Positions 43,112 through 51,317 of a stretch of 64,000 nucleotides of DNA are shown here, piece by piece. This stretch comes from JADGRA01 sp052143535. Lineage in GTDB: Bacteria > Myxococcota > Myxococcia > Myxococcales > Myxococcaceae. The stretch lies in the NCBI GenBank assembly GCA_052143535.1, contig JBKQSS010000091.1, positions 1 to 64,000 on the forward strand. The letters run 5' to 3'. Under the pieces are notes generated by a model that saw only the letters and a list, made by a program, of their open reading frames with translations, searched no databases and had not been told where the DNA came from. The position numbers and the translations under genes are program-made. Each line of letters begins with the position of its first letter. The stretch's first letter is position 1.

Positions 43112-44053
43112 TCAGGGCTGGCGGTCGTCAAAGGGCTGGGCACCCGGGGCCAGCGGGTGGCCGCGGAGAAAGTCCGCGGCCTCCATTCTGCGCTTCCCTT
43201 CGGCCTGGAGCTCGAGCAGCAGAAGCGAGCCTTCGGCGCAGGCCACCTCCAGGCCCCCGTCCGTCCCGAGGACGGCGCCCGGAGGCCCCGCGCCCTGGCC
43301 CACCTTGGCCCGGTGCACCTTGAGGAGGTGTCCGGAGAGACTCGTCCAGGCGCCGGGCCAGGGCGTGAAGGCGCGCACGCGGCGCTCCAGGACGCTGGCC
43401 GGCAGCCGAAAGTCGAGCCAGCCGTCGCGCTTCTCCACCGGCGGGGCCAACGTCACTCCGGCCTCCGGCTGCGGCCGAGGCAAGAGGGCGCCGGCCAAGA
43501 AGCGGGGAAGCTCCTCGCGCAGAAGCGCGCCGCCCAGTGCGGCCAGCCGCACGGAGAGTGAGGCGGTGGTGTCGGACTCGGAGATGGGCTCGCGGCGCAC
43601 CGCCAGCACCGGCCCGGTGTCCAGCCCGGCCTCCATTTGCATGAGGCACACTCCCGTCTCGGCGTCCCCCGCGGCGATGGCCCACTGGATGGGGGCTGCG
43701 CCTCGCCAGCGCGGCAACAGCGAGGCGTGCACGTTGAGGCTGCCGCGCCGCGGCGTGGCGAGGACGTCCGGCGGGAGAATGCGGCCGTAGGCCGTCACCA
43801 CCGCCACCTCCGGCTTGAAGGCGGCCAGTGTCTGGGCGAAGTCCGTCCCCTTGAGACGGGGCGGCTGCAGCAGGGTGAGCCCGGCCGCCTCGGCCGCCAC
43901 CTTCACCGCCGAGGCCTGCACCGCCTGGCCGCGGCCCTTCGGTCGGTCGGGCTGCGTCACTACCGCCACCACCTCGCCGACGCCGCGACAGGCCTCGAGG
44001 GAGGGGACGGCCAGGGCGGGGGTGCCCATGAAGACAATGCGCGGACGGTCCAT
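43112..44053 (-). CDS. fmt: Methionyl-tRNA formyltransferase
   Basis: 313 residues. The N-terminal formyltransferase core has the catalytic N107 and H109 in NVHASLLPRWRGAAPIQWA and D145 in GLDTGPV. The C-terminal OB-like domain (about 205-313) binds Met-tRNA. It formylates initiator Met-tRNA with 10-formyl-THF; def, which removes the group later, is at 14.4 kb. First gene in the fmt, AroQ-like, rsmB run; the AroQ-like gene starts 29 bases after it. Confidence 0.94.
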   Translation of the reverse strand: MDRPRIVFMGTPALAVPSLEACRGVGEVVAVVTQPDRPKGRGQAVQASAVKVAAEAAGLTLLQPPRLKGTDFAQTLAAFKPEVAVVTAYGRILPPDVLATPRRGSLNVHASLLPRWRGAAPIQWAIAAGDAETGVCLMQMEAGLDTGPVLAVRREPISESDTTASLSVRLAALGGALLREELPRFLAGALLPRPQPEAGVTLAPPVEKRDGWLDFRLPASVLERRVRAFTPWPGAWTSLSGHLLKVHRAKVGQGAGPPGAVLGTDGGLEVACAEGSLLLLELQAEGKRRMEAADFLRGHPLAPGAQPFDDRQP

Positions 44054-44160
44054 GGGTGCCCCCGTCCCTTCTTGGGTTTGGGGGGGGAGCGTGGCCTCTC
44101 GTACGTCAGCCGTGGGGCCGAAGGCCAGAGGTCGGGGAACGTCGCACCCAACAGCGAGAA

Positions 44161-44189
44161 TTGACCGACGGGGGGTGCTCGTCTATGCC
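44161..44189 (+). promoter_or_regulatory. Candidate promoter of the HEAT-repeat lipoprotein gene
   Basis: TTGACC (44161-44166), 17-base spacer, TATGCC (44184-44189); the start codon lies 38 bases after the -10. Fair -35 match, weak -10. Confidence 0.4.
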
Positions 44190-44227
44190 CCAGGGTGGAT
44201 ACCCCGGGGAGCTCGCTGGAGGGGAAA

Positions 44228-45817
44228 ATGCAACGGCGTCTGCTCGTCTGCTTCCTCTTGGCGCTCTCCGCGCTGCCTGCCTGCAGCAAGGACCCGGCGA
44301 CGCCCGAGTATTGGGCGGCCCAGCTCGACGCCGCCAAGCGCCCCTCGGAGAAGGTGCGTGTGGTGGACGCCCTTCGCAGCTCGGGGAAGTTGAACAAGTC
44401 ATTCTTGCCGATGCTGGAGGCGGAGCTGGCCAAGGAGAAAAACCCCGAGGAGAAGGGGGCGCTGGCCCGGGCCTTGGGCGACTTGAAGGACCCCTCCTGC
44501 GTGCCGGCCCTGGCCGACGCGCTCGACCTCTCCGCCACCGACGGGGCCACCAGCCGGATGAATTCGGCCATTGCCCAGGCGCTGGGCAGCCTTCACGACC
44601 CGCGCGCCGTCCCGGCGCTGCTCAAGCTGCTCAAGTCCAAGGACGACTACGTCCGCATCGACGCCATTCAGGCCTTGGGCGCCCTCAAGGCCACCGAGGC
44701 CGTGGCCCCTCTCATGGAGCTCGCCCTCGACGACGCGAGCTCGCCTCAAGTCAACCGCCGGGCGGTGGCAGCGCTCGGGGACATTGGCGATGCGAAGGCC
44801 GTCCCGGTGCTGCTGAAGGCCCTCTACAAGCAGCGCGGGAACCAGAATTTCGCCAGTGAGGCCAGCTTCTCGCTGTACCAGGTGGGGAAGCCCGCCGCGG
44901 ACGCCCTGGTGCAAGTCGTCTCCGGCGAGGACGCGGAGCTCATCGCCTGGGCGCGGCGCCGCGACGTAGACGGGACAGTGCTGATGGTGCAGGCCACCGA
45001 GGTGCTGAAGGACTTCGCCGCGCCGCAGGCCGAGCCGGCCCTCTTGAAGAAGCTGTCCTTTCAAAACCCCGACGCCCGCCTGCAGTGGTACGGGCGGATG
45101 TTTGCCGCCAATGGCCTGGGACGGCTGCGCGCTCAGGCGGCGGTGGTGCCCCTGATGGCGATGGTGGAGGAGAACGAGCCGCTGCCCCGTGCCGAGTACG
45201 CCCGGGCGCTGGTGCTGGTGGGAAACCGCGAGGCGCTGCCGGCGCTCTTCAAGGCCGCCTCCCGGGGCACCTGGAATGCACGGCAATTCGCAGTCGCCTC
45301 CCTGAGCATGCTCGGCGACGACCGCGACCTGGCCGCGTTTGACAGGCTGGCCCAGGCAGAACCGGCATTGGCCGCTTCGGAGTGCAAGCAGTACGGCTGC
45401 GCCACGCCTGCCAGCGAAGTCGCCCAGCAGCGGGCCAAGGTGTTTGCCGTCTTCCGCGCGCCGCTGGAGGCAGCCGGTACCTGCAAGCAGGACCCCGGCT
45501 GCTGGGTGAAGAAACTGAAGGACGACTCGGCGCCGGTGCGTCAGCGTGCCGCCCTGGAAATTGGCCGCTCCGGCCACGCCGAGTACGCCACCACTCTGGC
45601 CGAGCGGGTGGACGAGGCCGACGCCGAGACGCGCATTGCCGTCCTTCAAGGCCTTTCCTGGCTGGTGAAGGGCGGGACGGCGGCCGCCATGGCTCTCAAG
45701 GACTCGGTGCCGAAGCTCGAGCAGCGGCTGTCCGACGACAAGGGAAAGCAGGACTACGTCGCCGCCAGCGACGCGCTGCGGCGGCTGTTGGTGGACATCC
45801 GCCGCCGCGGCGGCTGA
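44228..45817 (+). CDS. HEAT-repeat lipoprotein
   Basis: 529 residues from the ATG at 44228 (GGAGGGGA just upstream). Lipobox LSALPAC with C19. The mature part is a run of HEAT/PBS-like helical pairs, for example DPRAVPALLKLLKSKDDYVRIDAIQALG and AKAVPVLLKALY, covering most of the chain with a short Cys-rich interruption (CKQYGC and CKQDPGC, about 395-430) that may form disulfides in the periplasm. Such solenoids bind other proteins; no catalytic motif. Function unknown. Confidence 0.8.
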   Translation: MQRRLLVCFLLALSALPACSKDPATPEYWAAQLDAAKRPSEKVRVVDALRSSGKLNKSFLPMLEAELAKEKNPEEKGALARALGDLKDPSCVPALADALDLSATDGATSRMNSAIAQALGSLHDPRAVPALLKLLKSKDDYVRIDAIQALGALKATEAVAPLMELALDDASSPQVNRRAVAALGDIGDAKAVPVLLKALYKQRGNQNFASEASFSLYQVGKPAADALVQVVSGEDAELIAWARRRDVDGTVLMVQATEVLKDFAAPQAEPALLKKLSFQNPDARLQWYGRMFAANGLGRLRAQAAVVPLMAMVEENEPLPRAEYARALVLVGNREALPALFKAASRGTWNARQFAVASLSMLGDDRDLAAFDRLAQAEPALAASECKQYGCATPASEVAQQRAKVFAVFRAPLEAAGTCKQDPGCWVKKLKDDSAPVRQRAALEIGRSGHAEYATTLAERVDEADAETRIAVLQGLSWLVKGGTAAAMALKDSVPKLEQRLSDDKGKQDYVAASDALRRLLVDIRRRGG

Positions 45818-45873
45818 GCCAACTTCGGGCTTGCCGCTGCCCCCGCGGGGGGGGGCCGCCTCTGGCTCCCGGT

Positions 45874-47205
45874 TTAGTTGGCGCGCGGGGCGTCCGGTGT
45901 GCGTCCCGACGCCTCCTGAAAGGCAGTCGGCAGGAAACTCTGCGGCAACAGCTTCACCAGGGCGGCGAGCAACAGCACGCCGCCTGGCGCGGCGAAAATG
46001 GCCACCGCTGGGATGGCTTTGGCCAAGTCCAAAAGCTGCTCTCGCATTTGCCGGCGCTCCGAGGTGGTGAGCGACTGTCCCCGGGCCAGCTTGCCGAGGA
46101 GCACCGAGAGCTCCCCCATTTGGTGCGCCTCGACCAACAGCACCTGGAGGCTCCTGTCCAGCGTCCCCTGCATTGAGCCCACCAACTCGTCTCCGAGAAG
46201 CGCGGCGTTACCCTGGACGGTGAAGACGTCCACCACCGCCCGGTGGTGGGCGTAGAATTTCGCCACCTCGGCCTCCACCTCCAGAAGCAGCTGTGGCGAG
46301 AAGCCCAAGGCCGCGGCCAGGCTGCGGATGAAGGCCAACTCCTTGGCCGAGCGGCGGCCCTCCACCAGTGAGGCCAGCACCGTCTGCTCGACGACGAAGC
46401 GCCTCATTTCCCGGCTGCGCACCGGCGCCACCAGCGCCGGCAAGTCCAGCGGCTCGTCAAAGGCTTGCCGCAGCCGGCTGCGCAGCTCCGCCGCCAGGCG
46501 CGAGGGCAGCCCGAGGTCCTCCACCTGACGGAGAATGGCGTGGCGTGCGGCCGAGGAGGGGGGCCGGTCGGCGGCGCCCAGCGCGGTGAGGACTTCCACC
46601 AGAAGGGCCTTCTGCCGCGCCGCCACCGCCAACAGCCTCCGCATGCCGGCGCGCTCGAGTCGGCGGCCACTCCACACGTCCAGCACCAGGTGGGCGAAGA
46701 GCTGCGCGTCGACGTAGGTGGCCCCGTTGTGGAGGAGTAGCCCATAGACGCGGTCCCCCGAGATGGAGAGGGAGCGCCGGGCCAGCGCCGCCTCCAAGCG
46801 GCCCCACAGCCGCCGCGACACCGGCGTACCGTCGGCCACATTCTCGGCCAGCGTCTCAGCCAGCCGCAGCTCCCCTGTCCAGAGCGCGAACATCCGCGCC
46901 AGCTGCACCACCCGCGGGCCCGGGCTGATGTCGAAGAGGACGCCCGCATCGAGCGCGAAGCGGGCCAGGGTGCGCAGCACCGCCAGGAAAAGCGTCTGCG
47001 CTGGGGAGGTGTCGGGCCAGGCCTCCTCGGGAAGCTCCGGCGTCCCGTACACGAGGCCGCTGTCTCGCAGCGCCCGGTGCAGGTAGGCCCGGGCACAGGC
47101 CGTGGGCCGCGACAGCGTCGGCGCCTCGGGCGCCGGGGCCCGGGCTTGCCGTGCCACGACGTCCTCGAGCAGTCGAAGCAGCCAGCCCGGTTTGGTGAGT
47201 TCCAT
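45874..47205 (-). CDS. TerB-like and LETM1-like hybrid protein
   Basis: 443 residues. The middle part (about 270-330) has a TerB-like helical stretch (SLVEGRRSAKELAFIRSLAAALGFSP). The C-terminal 90 residues resemble the ribosome-binding LETM1 domain: LTTSERRQMREQLLDLAKAIPAVAIFAAPGG with a following hydrophobic LLLAALVKLLP ending in SFLPTAF, as in bacterial LETM1-related proteins. One or two membrane helices are possible near the C-terminus. The combination is known in some bacterial LETM1-related proteins but not characterised here. It starts 77 bases after recA ends. Confidence 0.6.
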   Translation of the reverse strand: MELTKPGWLLRLLEDVVARQARAPAPEAPTLSRPTACARAYLHRALRDSGLVYGTPELPEEAWPDTSPAQTLFLAVLRTLARFALDAGVLFDISPGPRVVQLARMFALWTGELRLAETLAENVADGTPVSRRLWGRLEAALARRSLSISGDRVYGLLLHNGATYVDAQLFAHLVLDVWSGRRLERAGMRRLLAVAARQKALLVEVLTALGAADRPPSSAARHAILRQVEDLGLPSRLAAELRSRLRQAFDEPLDLPALVAPVRSREMRRFVVEQTVLASLVEGRRSAKELAFIRSLAAALGFSPQLLLEVEAEVAKFYAHHRAVVDVFTVQGNAALLGDELVGSMQGTLDRSLQVLLVEAHQMGELSVLLGKLARGQSLTTSERRQMREQLLDLAKAIPAVAIFAAPGGVLLLAALVKLLPQSFLPTAFQEASGRTPDAPRAN

Positions 47206-47282
47206 GGCCCTTTGGCTCTAACCCCCCGCTGAGTGCGACTGCAAGGAGGGTGAAGGCCCGGGAGCCAGGGCGGAAGCGGCGC

Positions 47283-48368
47283 CTACTTCACAGCTTTGAC
47301 CCGAGCCGGACGCCGCTCCTCCTCGGGCTCCTCGGCCACGGCGGCCACTGCGGCGACGGGCGTCAGGCGGGCGAAGCCGTACTTCTCGAGCACCTTGAGC
47401 TCCACCGCCCGCGCCACCTCGGGGTGGTCGCGGAGGTAGTCCTTGGCATTCTCCCTGCCCTGGCCGATGCGCTCGCCGTCGTAGGCGTACCAGGCGCCGC
47501 TCTTCTCCACGATGCCGTCCTGGGAGGCGAGGTCAAGCAGGTCACCCTCCCGGGAGATGCCGGTGCCGTACATGATGTCGAACTCCACCTCTTTGAAGGG
47601 CGGAGCCATCTTGTTCTTCACCACCTTCACTCGGGTGCGGTTGCCGACCACCGCCTCGCCATTCTTGATGGCCCCCACCCGCCGGATGTCGAGCCGCTGA
47701 CTGGCGTAGAACTTCAGCGCGTTGCCGCCGGTGGTGGTTTCTGGGTTGCCGAACATCACCCCAATCTTCATCCGAATCTGGTTGATGAAGATGACGCAGG
47801 TCTGGCTCTTGGAGATGGTGCCGGTGAGCTTGCGCAAGGCCTGGCTCATCAGCCGCGCCTGCAAGCCCATGTGCGCATCGCCCATCTCCCCTTCGAGCTC
47901 GGCCTTGGGCACCAGCGCCGCCACCGAGTCCACCACCAGCACGTCGATGGCCCCGGAGCGCACCAGCATCTCGGCAATTTCCAGCCCTTGCTCCCCGGTG
48001 TCTGGCTGAGAGAGGAGCAAGTCGTCGGTGCGCACGCCCAGCTTCCGCGCGTAGCCCACATCCATGGCGTGCTCGGCGTCGATGTAGCCGCAAATTCCGC
48101 CCTTCTTCTGGGCTTCGGCGACCACGTGCAGCGACAGGGTGGTCTTTCCGGAAGACTCCGGGCCGTAGATTTCCACAATGCGTCCGCGGGGGACGCCGCC
48201 CACGCCGAGTGCGATGTCCAGCGAGAGCGCCCCGGTGGAGATGACTTGGATGTCGCGGATGAGGGGCTCGTCCTTGCCCAACCGCATGATGGAGCCCTTG
48301 CCGAACTGGCGCTCCACGGCACCCATTGCCAGCTCGACCGCCTTCTCTTTCTCCGGATTCAACCCCAT
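47283..48368 (-). CDS. recA: Recombinase A
   Basis: 361 residues. Walker A GPESSGKT (69-76), the L1/L2 DNA loops (EGEMGDAHMGLQARLM, GVMFGNPETTTGGNALKF), and the VFINQ-type motif CVIFINQIRMK. Sequence is close to myxobacterial RecA in my reading. The C-terminal tail has Ala/Val/Glu-rich and basic ends (EEPEEERRPARVKAVK). RecA drives homologous recombination and LexA cleavage. A LexA-like operator and promoter lie just upstream. Confidence 0.98.
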   Translation of the reverse strand: MGLNPEKEKAVELAMGAVERQFGKGSIMRLGKDEPLIRDIQVISTGALSLDIALGVGGVPRGRIVEIYGPESSGKTTLSLHVVAEAQKKGGICGYIDAEHAMDVGYARKLGVRTDDLLLSQPDTGEQGLEIAEMLVRSGAIDVLVVDSVAALVPKAELEGEMGDAHMGLQARLMSQALRKLTGTISKSQTCVIFINQIRMKIGVMFGNPETTTGGNALKFYASQRLDIRRVGAIKNGEAVVGNRTRVKVVKNKMAPPFKEVEFDIMYGTGISREGDLLDLASQDGIVEKSGAWYAYDGERIGQGRENAKDYLRDHPEVARAVELKVLEKYGFARLTPVAAVAAVAEEPEEERRPARVKAVK

Positions 48369-48399
48369 GTTCGCGCCCTTCTCGATTGGCTCTAGGCCT

Positions 48400-48411
48400 G
48401 AACGTCTGTTC
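48400..48411 (-). promoter_or_regulatory. LexA-type SOS box upstream of recA
   Basis: The 12-base sequence GAAC-AGAC-GTTC (read on the recA strand) has perfect GAAC/GTTC half-sites, the Gram-positive-like LexA arrangement. The following AG (GTTCAG) also fits the half-site I recall for myxobacterial LexA. It lies 32 bases before the recA ATG and just after the candidate -10, where a repressor would block RNA polymerase. Confidence 0.7.
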
Positions 48412-48440
48412 CGTATAATCTACCTTGGAGTCGTAGTCGA
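48412..48440 (-). promoter_or_regulatory. Candidate recA promoter
   Basis: On the recA strand: TCGACT (48440-48435), 17-base spacer, TATACG (48417-48412), immediately followed by the SOS box. Each hexamer has mismatches, but the spacing and the operator position support it. Confidence 0.45.
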
Positions 48441-48623
48441 GCACTCTGACAGCACGCCCCAGGGGGCCGGCACCGAGCACTGGAGCGAGCAGCGGGCCCC
48501 CGGCAAGCAGGGTTTGGACGAGCGCCGGTGTTGGAAGGCATCCTTCTTGAGGGACGCGGCCCCCTTCGGGGCCTTCTTCTGCGCCCCGCAACTCCTGTGG
48601 GCCCGGGCGTGTTTGAGGACTCT

Positions 48624-49220
48624 GTGGATGTAGACGCAGATGCGGAGCTGATGCTCCGGGTCGCCGGTGGCGACCGTGCCGCGTTTGCGTCCCTCTTCGA
48701 CCGGCACCAGCGCGGGGTGGCGCAGTTCGCCTTTCGCTTTGTTGGAGACAAAGCGCGGGCGGAGGAGCTGACGCAGGACATTTTCGTGAAGCTGTACCGG
48801 AACGCCAGTCGCTACCGGCCCAGCGCGAAGTTCAAGACGTACCTCTACCGGGTGGCCGCCAACCACTGCCTGAACGAGGTGCGACGCGGGGAGTACCGGG
48901 TGAAGCACGTGTCGGAAGGGTCAGAGGAAGGCGAGGCGCTCGAGGCGCCGGCGCCCGAGGCAGAACGGCCGGACCACCAGCTGGCCGGGCAGCAGCTGGA
49001 GGCGGTGGTGGGAAAGGCGCTCCAGGGCCTCTCGGAGCGGGAGCGGACCGCCTTCACCCTGTGCCGCTTCGAGGGCATGGCCTACCGCGACATCGCGCTG
49101 GTCCTCGAGGCGAGCGAGGCGGCGGTGAAGAGTCTCATCCATCGCGCGACGCTGTCGGTGGCGCGCCACATCCAAACCTTTCAGGCAGGGGCCGACGAGC
49201 CCCTTCGGAGTCGGGCATGA
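48624..49220 (+). CDS. ECF-type RNA polymerase sigma factor
   Basis: About 198 residues if the GTG at 48624 is used (GAGGA four bases upstream); an in-frame GTG at 48609 is also possible. Region 2 (about 10-80) includes LFDRHQRGVAQFAFRFVGD and ELTQDIFVKLYR; region 4 (about 130-185) has LSERERTAFTLCRFEGMAYRDIALVL and a recognition helix SEAAVKSLIHRA. No region 3. First gene of a four-gene overlapping operon with its anti-sigma factor. The target promoters are unknown. Confidence 0.88.
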   Translation: MDVDADAELMLRVAGGDRAAFASLFDRHQRGVAQFAFRFVGDKARAEELTQDIFVKLYRNASRYRPSAKFKTYLYRVAANHCLNEVRRGEYRVKHVSEGSEEGEALEAPAPEAERPDHQLAGQQLEAVVGKALQGLSERERTAFTLCRFEGMAYRDIALVLEASEAAVKSLIHRATLSVARHIQTFQAGADEPLRSRA

Positions 49221-49702
49221 GCTGTGACTTGGAAACCGAGCTGACGGCATACGTGGACGGTGAGCTGTCCCCCAAAGAGGTGGCGGCGATGCGCGCCCAC
49301 CTTTTGGGTTGCGCCACCTGTCGCTCCACCGAGGCGCTCCTGCGCAACACCTTGGTGACGCTCGAAGCGCTGAGCCCCTTCGAGCCCTCGGTCGGTCTGC
49401 GCCGCAGTGTGCTGCGCCGTCTGGACGAGCTGCCGGCCTCCTTTGGCGAGCGCGTCCGGGCGCTGCTCCGGCCGGCCGTCGTGCTTCCCTCAGCCGCTGC
49501 CCTGTTGAGCGCGGGCGTGGTGGCGGCTTTGCTCGCCTCGCCCGGGGTACGCCGCGGTCTTCCGACGGAGCTGCAGGACAATCGGGCCTTGGACGTGGCG
49601 ATGAATTACGAGGTGCTGCGCGACTACCAGGTCCTCGGCCTGGAGAGCCCGGACGACGTCGAGGTGGTGGCGCAGCTCGACCAGCTGGAGGGACGGCGAT
49701 GA
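49217..49702 (+). CDS. Membrane anti-sigma factor with zinc-finger (ZAS) motif
   Basis: 161 residues. The N-terminal ZAS zinc motif is complete: H28, C32 and C35 (HLLGCATC), preceded by LTAYVDGELSP. A single membrane helix at about 87-108 (VVLPSAAALLSAGVVAALL) separates the cytoplasmic sigma-binding part from a short outside tail, whose motif MNYEVLRDYQVLGLESPDDVE partly echoes the tail of the fourth gene. The ATG overlaps the sigma stop by four bases. It likely holds the ECF sigma factor at the membrane until a signal. Confidence 0.85.
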   Translation: MSCDLETELTAYVDGELSPKEVAAMRAHLLGCATCRSTEALLRNTLVTLEALSPFEPSVGLRRSVLRRLDELPASFGERVRALLRPAVVLPSAAALLSAGVVAALLASPGVRRGLPTELQDNRALDVAMNYEVLRDYQVLGLESPDDVEVVAQLDQLEGRR

Positions 49703-50187
49703 GCGGCCGCTTCTGGCGGCGGGCGGCATTGGGACTGCTCTTGGTGTCCCCCTTGGCCCGCGCCCAAACCACCGGCGACGACGCGGCGGCCCGCTTCCAG
49801 AGCCTCTCCGAGGCGCAGAAGGAGGCGCTGCGTCAGCGGATGCGCGAATTCCAGGCGCTCTCCGCCGAGGAGCAGTCCCGCATCCGCGAGAACCTGCGGC
49901 GCTGGCGGGCCCTGCCGCCCGAGGAGCGCGCCCAGGTGGTGGAGAACCTGCGCGCCTTCGAGCAGCTCGCGCCGGAGGCGCAGCAAGAGCTTCGCCAAGC
50001 GGCTCGCACCTTTCGTCAGCTCAGCCCAGAGCAGCAGGTGGAGGTGCGCCAGCGCTTGGAGGAATACCTCAAGGCAAATCCTGACCGGCGCGAGCAGCTG
50101 ATCAAGAATCTCAAGCGGTGGAGGGCCATGACGCGCGAGGAGCGGGAGGAGATGCGCGAGCGGCTCCGGGAGCGTCGCAACAAGTGA
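49699..50187 (+). CDS. Exported DUF3106 protein
   Basis: 162 residues with a signal peptide (ALGLLLVSPLARAQ). The mature part repeats LSxEQxxxLRQRMREFQ-type helices (FQSLSEAQKEALRQRMREF, WRALPPEERAQVVENLRAF, FRQLSPEQQVEVRQRLEEY), the DUF3106 pattern of paired helices. Probably periplasmic; it may relate to Spy-like chaperones, though this is not shown. Coupled to the anti-sigma factor by ATGA. Confidence 0.8.
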   Translation: MSGRFWRRAALGLLLVSPLARAQTTGDDAAARFQSLSEAQKEALRQRMREFQALSAEEQSRIRENLRRWRALPPEERAQVVENLRAFEQLAPEAQQELRQAARTFRQLSPEQQVEVRQRLEEYLKANPDRREQLIKNLKRWRAMTREEREEMRERLRERRNK

Positions 50188-50474
50188 CTGAGCGCCGCCC
50201 TCGGGCGGCGCTCCTCAGCCTGGTGGCAGGGTTGACACTGGCCGGGGCCTCGGCCGCCGGGCCGGTGGGTCCGGGCCGGTCCGTAGCCGATGGAGGGCCG
50301 GCCGAGCCCGGGCGCGCCGATGCCGGACGGCCATCGCCCAACGCCTCGCGCGATGGCGGCCAGGCCCTTCTCCTCGACGCCCAGGACCAGGCGGTGGTGC
50401 GCGACCTCGAATTGTTGGAGCACCTCGGCGAGGCCGAGCTGTTGGAGCTTTTGCTGCCGGTCCGGGACCAATAG
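50184..50474 (+). CDS. Small exported protein ending the ECF operon
   Basis: 96 residues from a GTG that overlaps the DUF3106 stop (GTGA at 50184-50187). A signal peptide (ALLSLVAGLTLAGASAAG) precedes a Gly/Pro/Asp-rich linker and a C-terminal acidic helix (VVRDLELLEHLGEAELLELLL) similar in pattern to the outside tail of the anti-sigma factor. Unknown family. Start choice rests on the overlap, since no better ribosome site exists. Confidence 0.6.
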   Translation: MTERRPRAALLSLVAGLTLAGASAAGPVGPGRSVADGGPAEPGRADAGRPSPNASRDGGQALLLDAQDQAVVRDLELLEHLGEAELLELLLPVRDQ

Positions 50475-50507
50475 GCCCTTCCGGGACGGCCTGGCCGGGG
50501 CCTGCTG

Positions 50508-51317
50508 TTAGCCGGCCGCGACGCCCCGCCCTGCGGCGCTTCGAGGCAACAGGTGCTCGAGGGCAATGGCCACTGCCGCCACAAGGTAGGCCAGCGTCAC
50601 GAAGCCCCACATCAGGGCGCCAGCCGCCTGCTGGTCCGCCAGCGCCACCGCGCCCGAGGCGTGGGGGCCCTCGAGGTAATGCGGGTACACCACCCGGCCG
50701 CTGAAGGCGAGGAAGGCGGAGAGTGCGTCGCAGGGAAGCGTGGCCAAGAAGAGGTACAGCAGCAGGCTGAAGCGTGGCCAGCGGGCCGTCCCCGGCCAGG
50801 GCAGCACCACCGGCCACCAGAAGAGGAGCCCGGCCACGAGGAAACTCGCGTGCTCCGCGGCATGCCAATAGGGCGAGGCCAGCGTCAGCTGAAGGACGGC
50901 CGGAAGGTGAAAGAGGAGCACCACCGAAATGCCCGAAAGCCAGCACACCGCCGGGTGGGTGAGTGGCCGCAGCACAGGGCGCAGCCAGCCGGTGCCACGC
51001 GGCAAGAAGCCCGGAGCGAGCGCGGCCACCCGCAGTGGCTCGGCCAGCAACAGAAGCGGCGCGGCCACATTCATCACCCACAGATGCTGCAGCATGTGGG
51101 CCAAAAGCCGCTGGTGGTCCAGCTGGGAAAGCGGCGAGGCGAGAGCCGCCCACAGCGAGAGGAGCCCCAACAGAAAGCCGAGGAAGCGCCAGCCGGAAAC
51201 GGCGGCCGGCTCGGACTTTGGAAGGCGCCGGAAGCCGGCCGTGTACAGAAGCAGAAGCGCCGAGAGGGCCAGCGTCCAGCCAAGGGACACCCCGGCGGCG
51301 TGGTGTGTCCCGTTCAC
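50508..51317 (-). CDS. ctaG: Cytochrome oxidase assembly protein CtaG (caa3 type)
   Basis: 269 residues, about seven membrane helices. Start is a GTG at 51317 overlapping the cytochrome b stop (GTGA). Conserved His motifs typical of the CtaG/DUF1404 family are visible: SPLSQLDHQRLLAHMLQHLWVMNVAAPLLLL and LASPYWHAAEHASFLVAGLLFWW. The Bacillus homologue is needed for caa3 oxidase assembly. Last gene of the coxB-ctaG operon. Confidence 0.85.
   Translation of the reverse strand: MNGTHHAAGVSLGWTLALSALLLLYTAGFRRLPKSEPAAVSGWRFLGFLLGLLSLWAALASPLSQLDHQRLLAHMLQHLWVMNVAAPLLLLAEPLRVAALAPGFLPRGTGWLRPVLRPLTHPAVCWLSGISVVLLFHLPAVLQLTLASPYWHAAEHASFLVAGLLFWWPVVLPWPGTARWPRFSLLLYLFLATLPCDALSAFLAFSGRVVYPHYLEGPHASGAVALADQQAAGALMWGFVTLAYLVAAVAIALEHLLPRSAAGRGVAAG

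Noticed and set aside
48414..48419. A perfect TATAAT on the plus strand as a promoter for the ECF sigma operon
   Set aside because: No -35 hexamer at 16-18 bases, the gap to the start is about 200 bases, and the same bases are better explained as part of the recA promoter region on the other strand.
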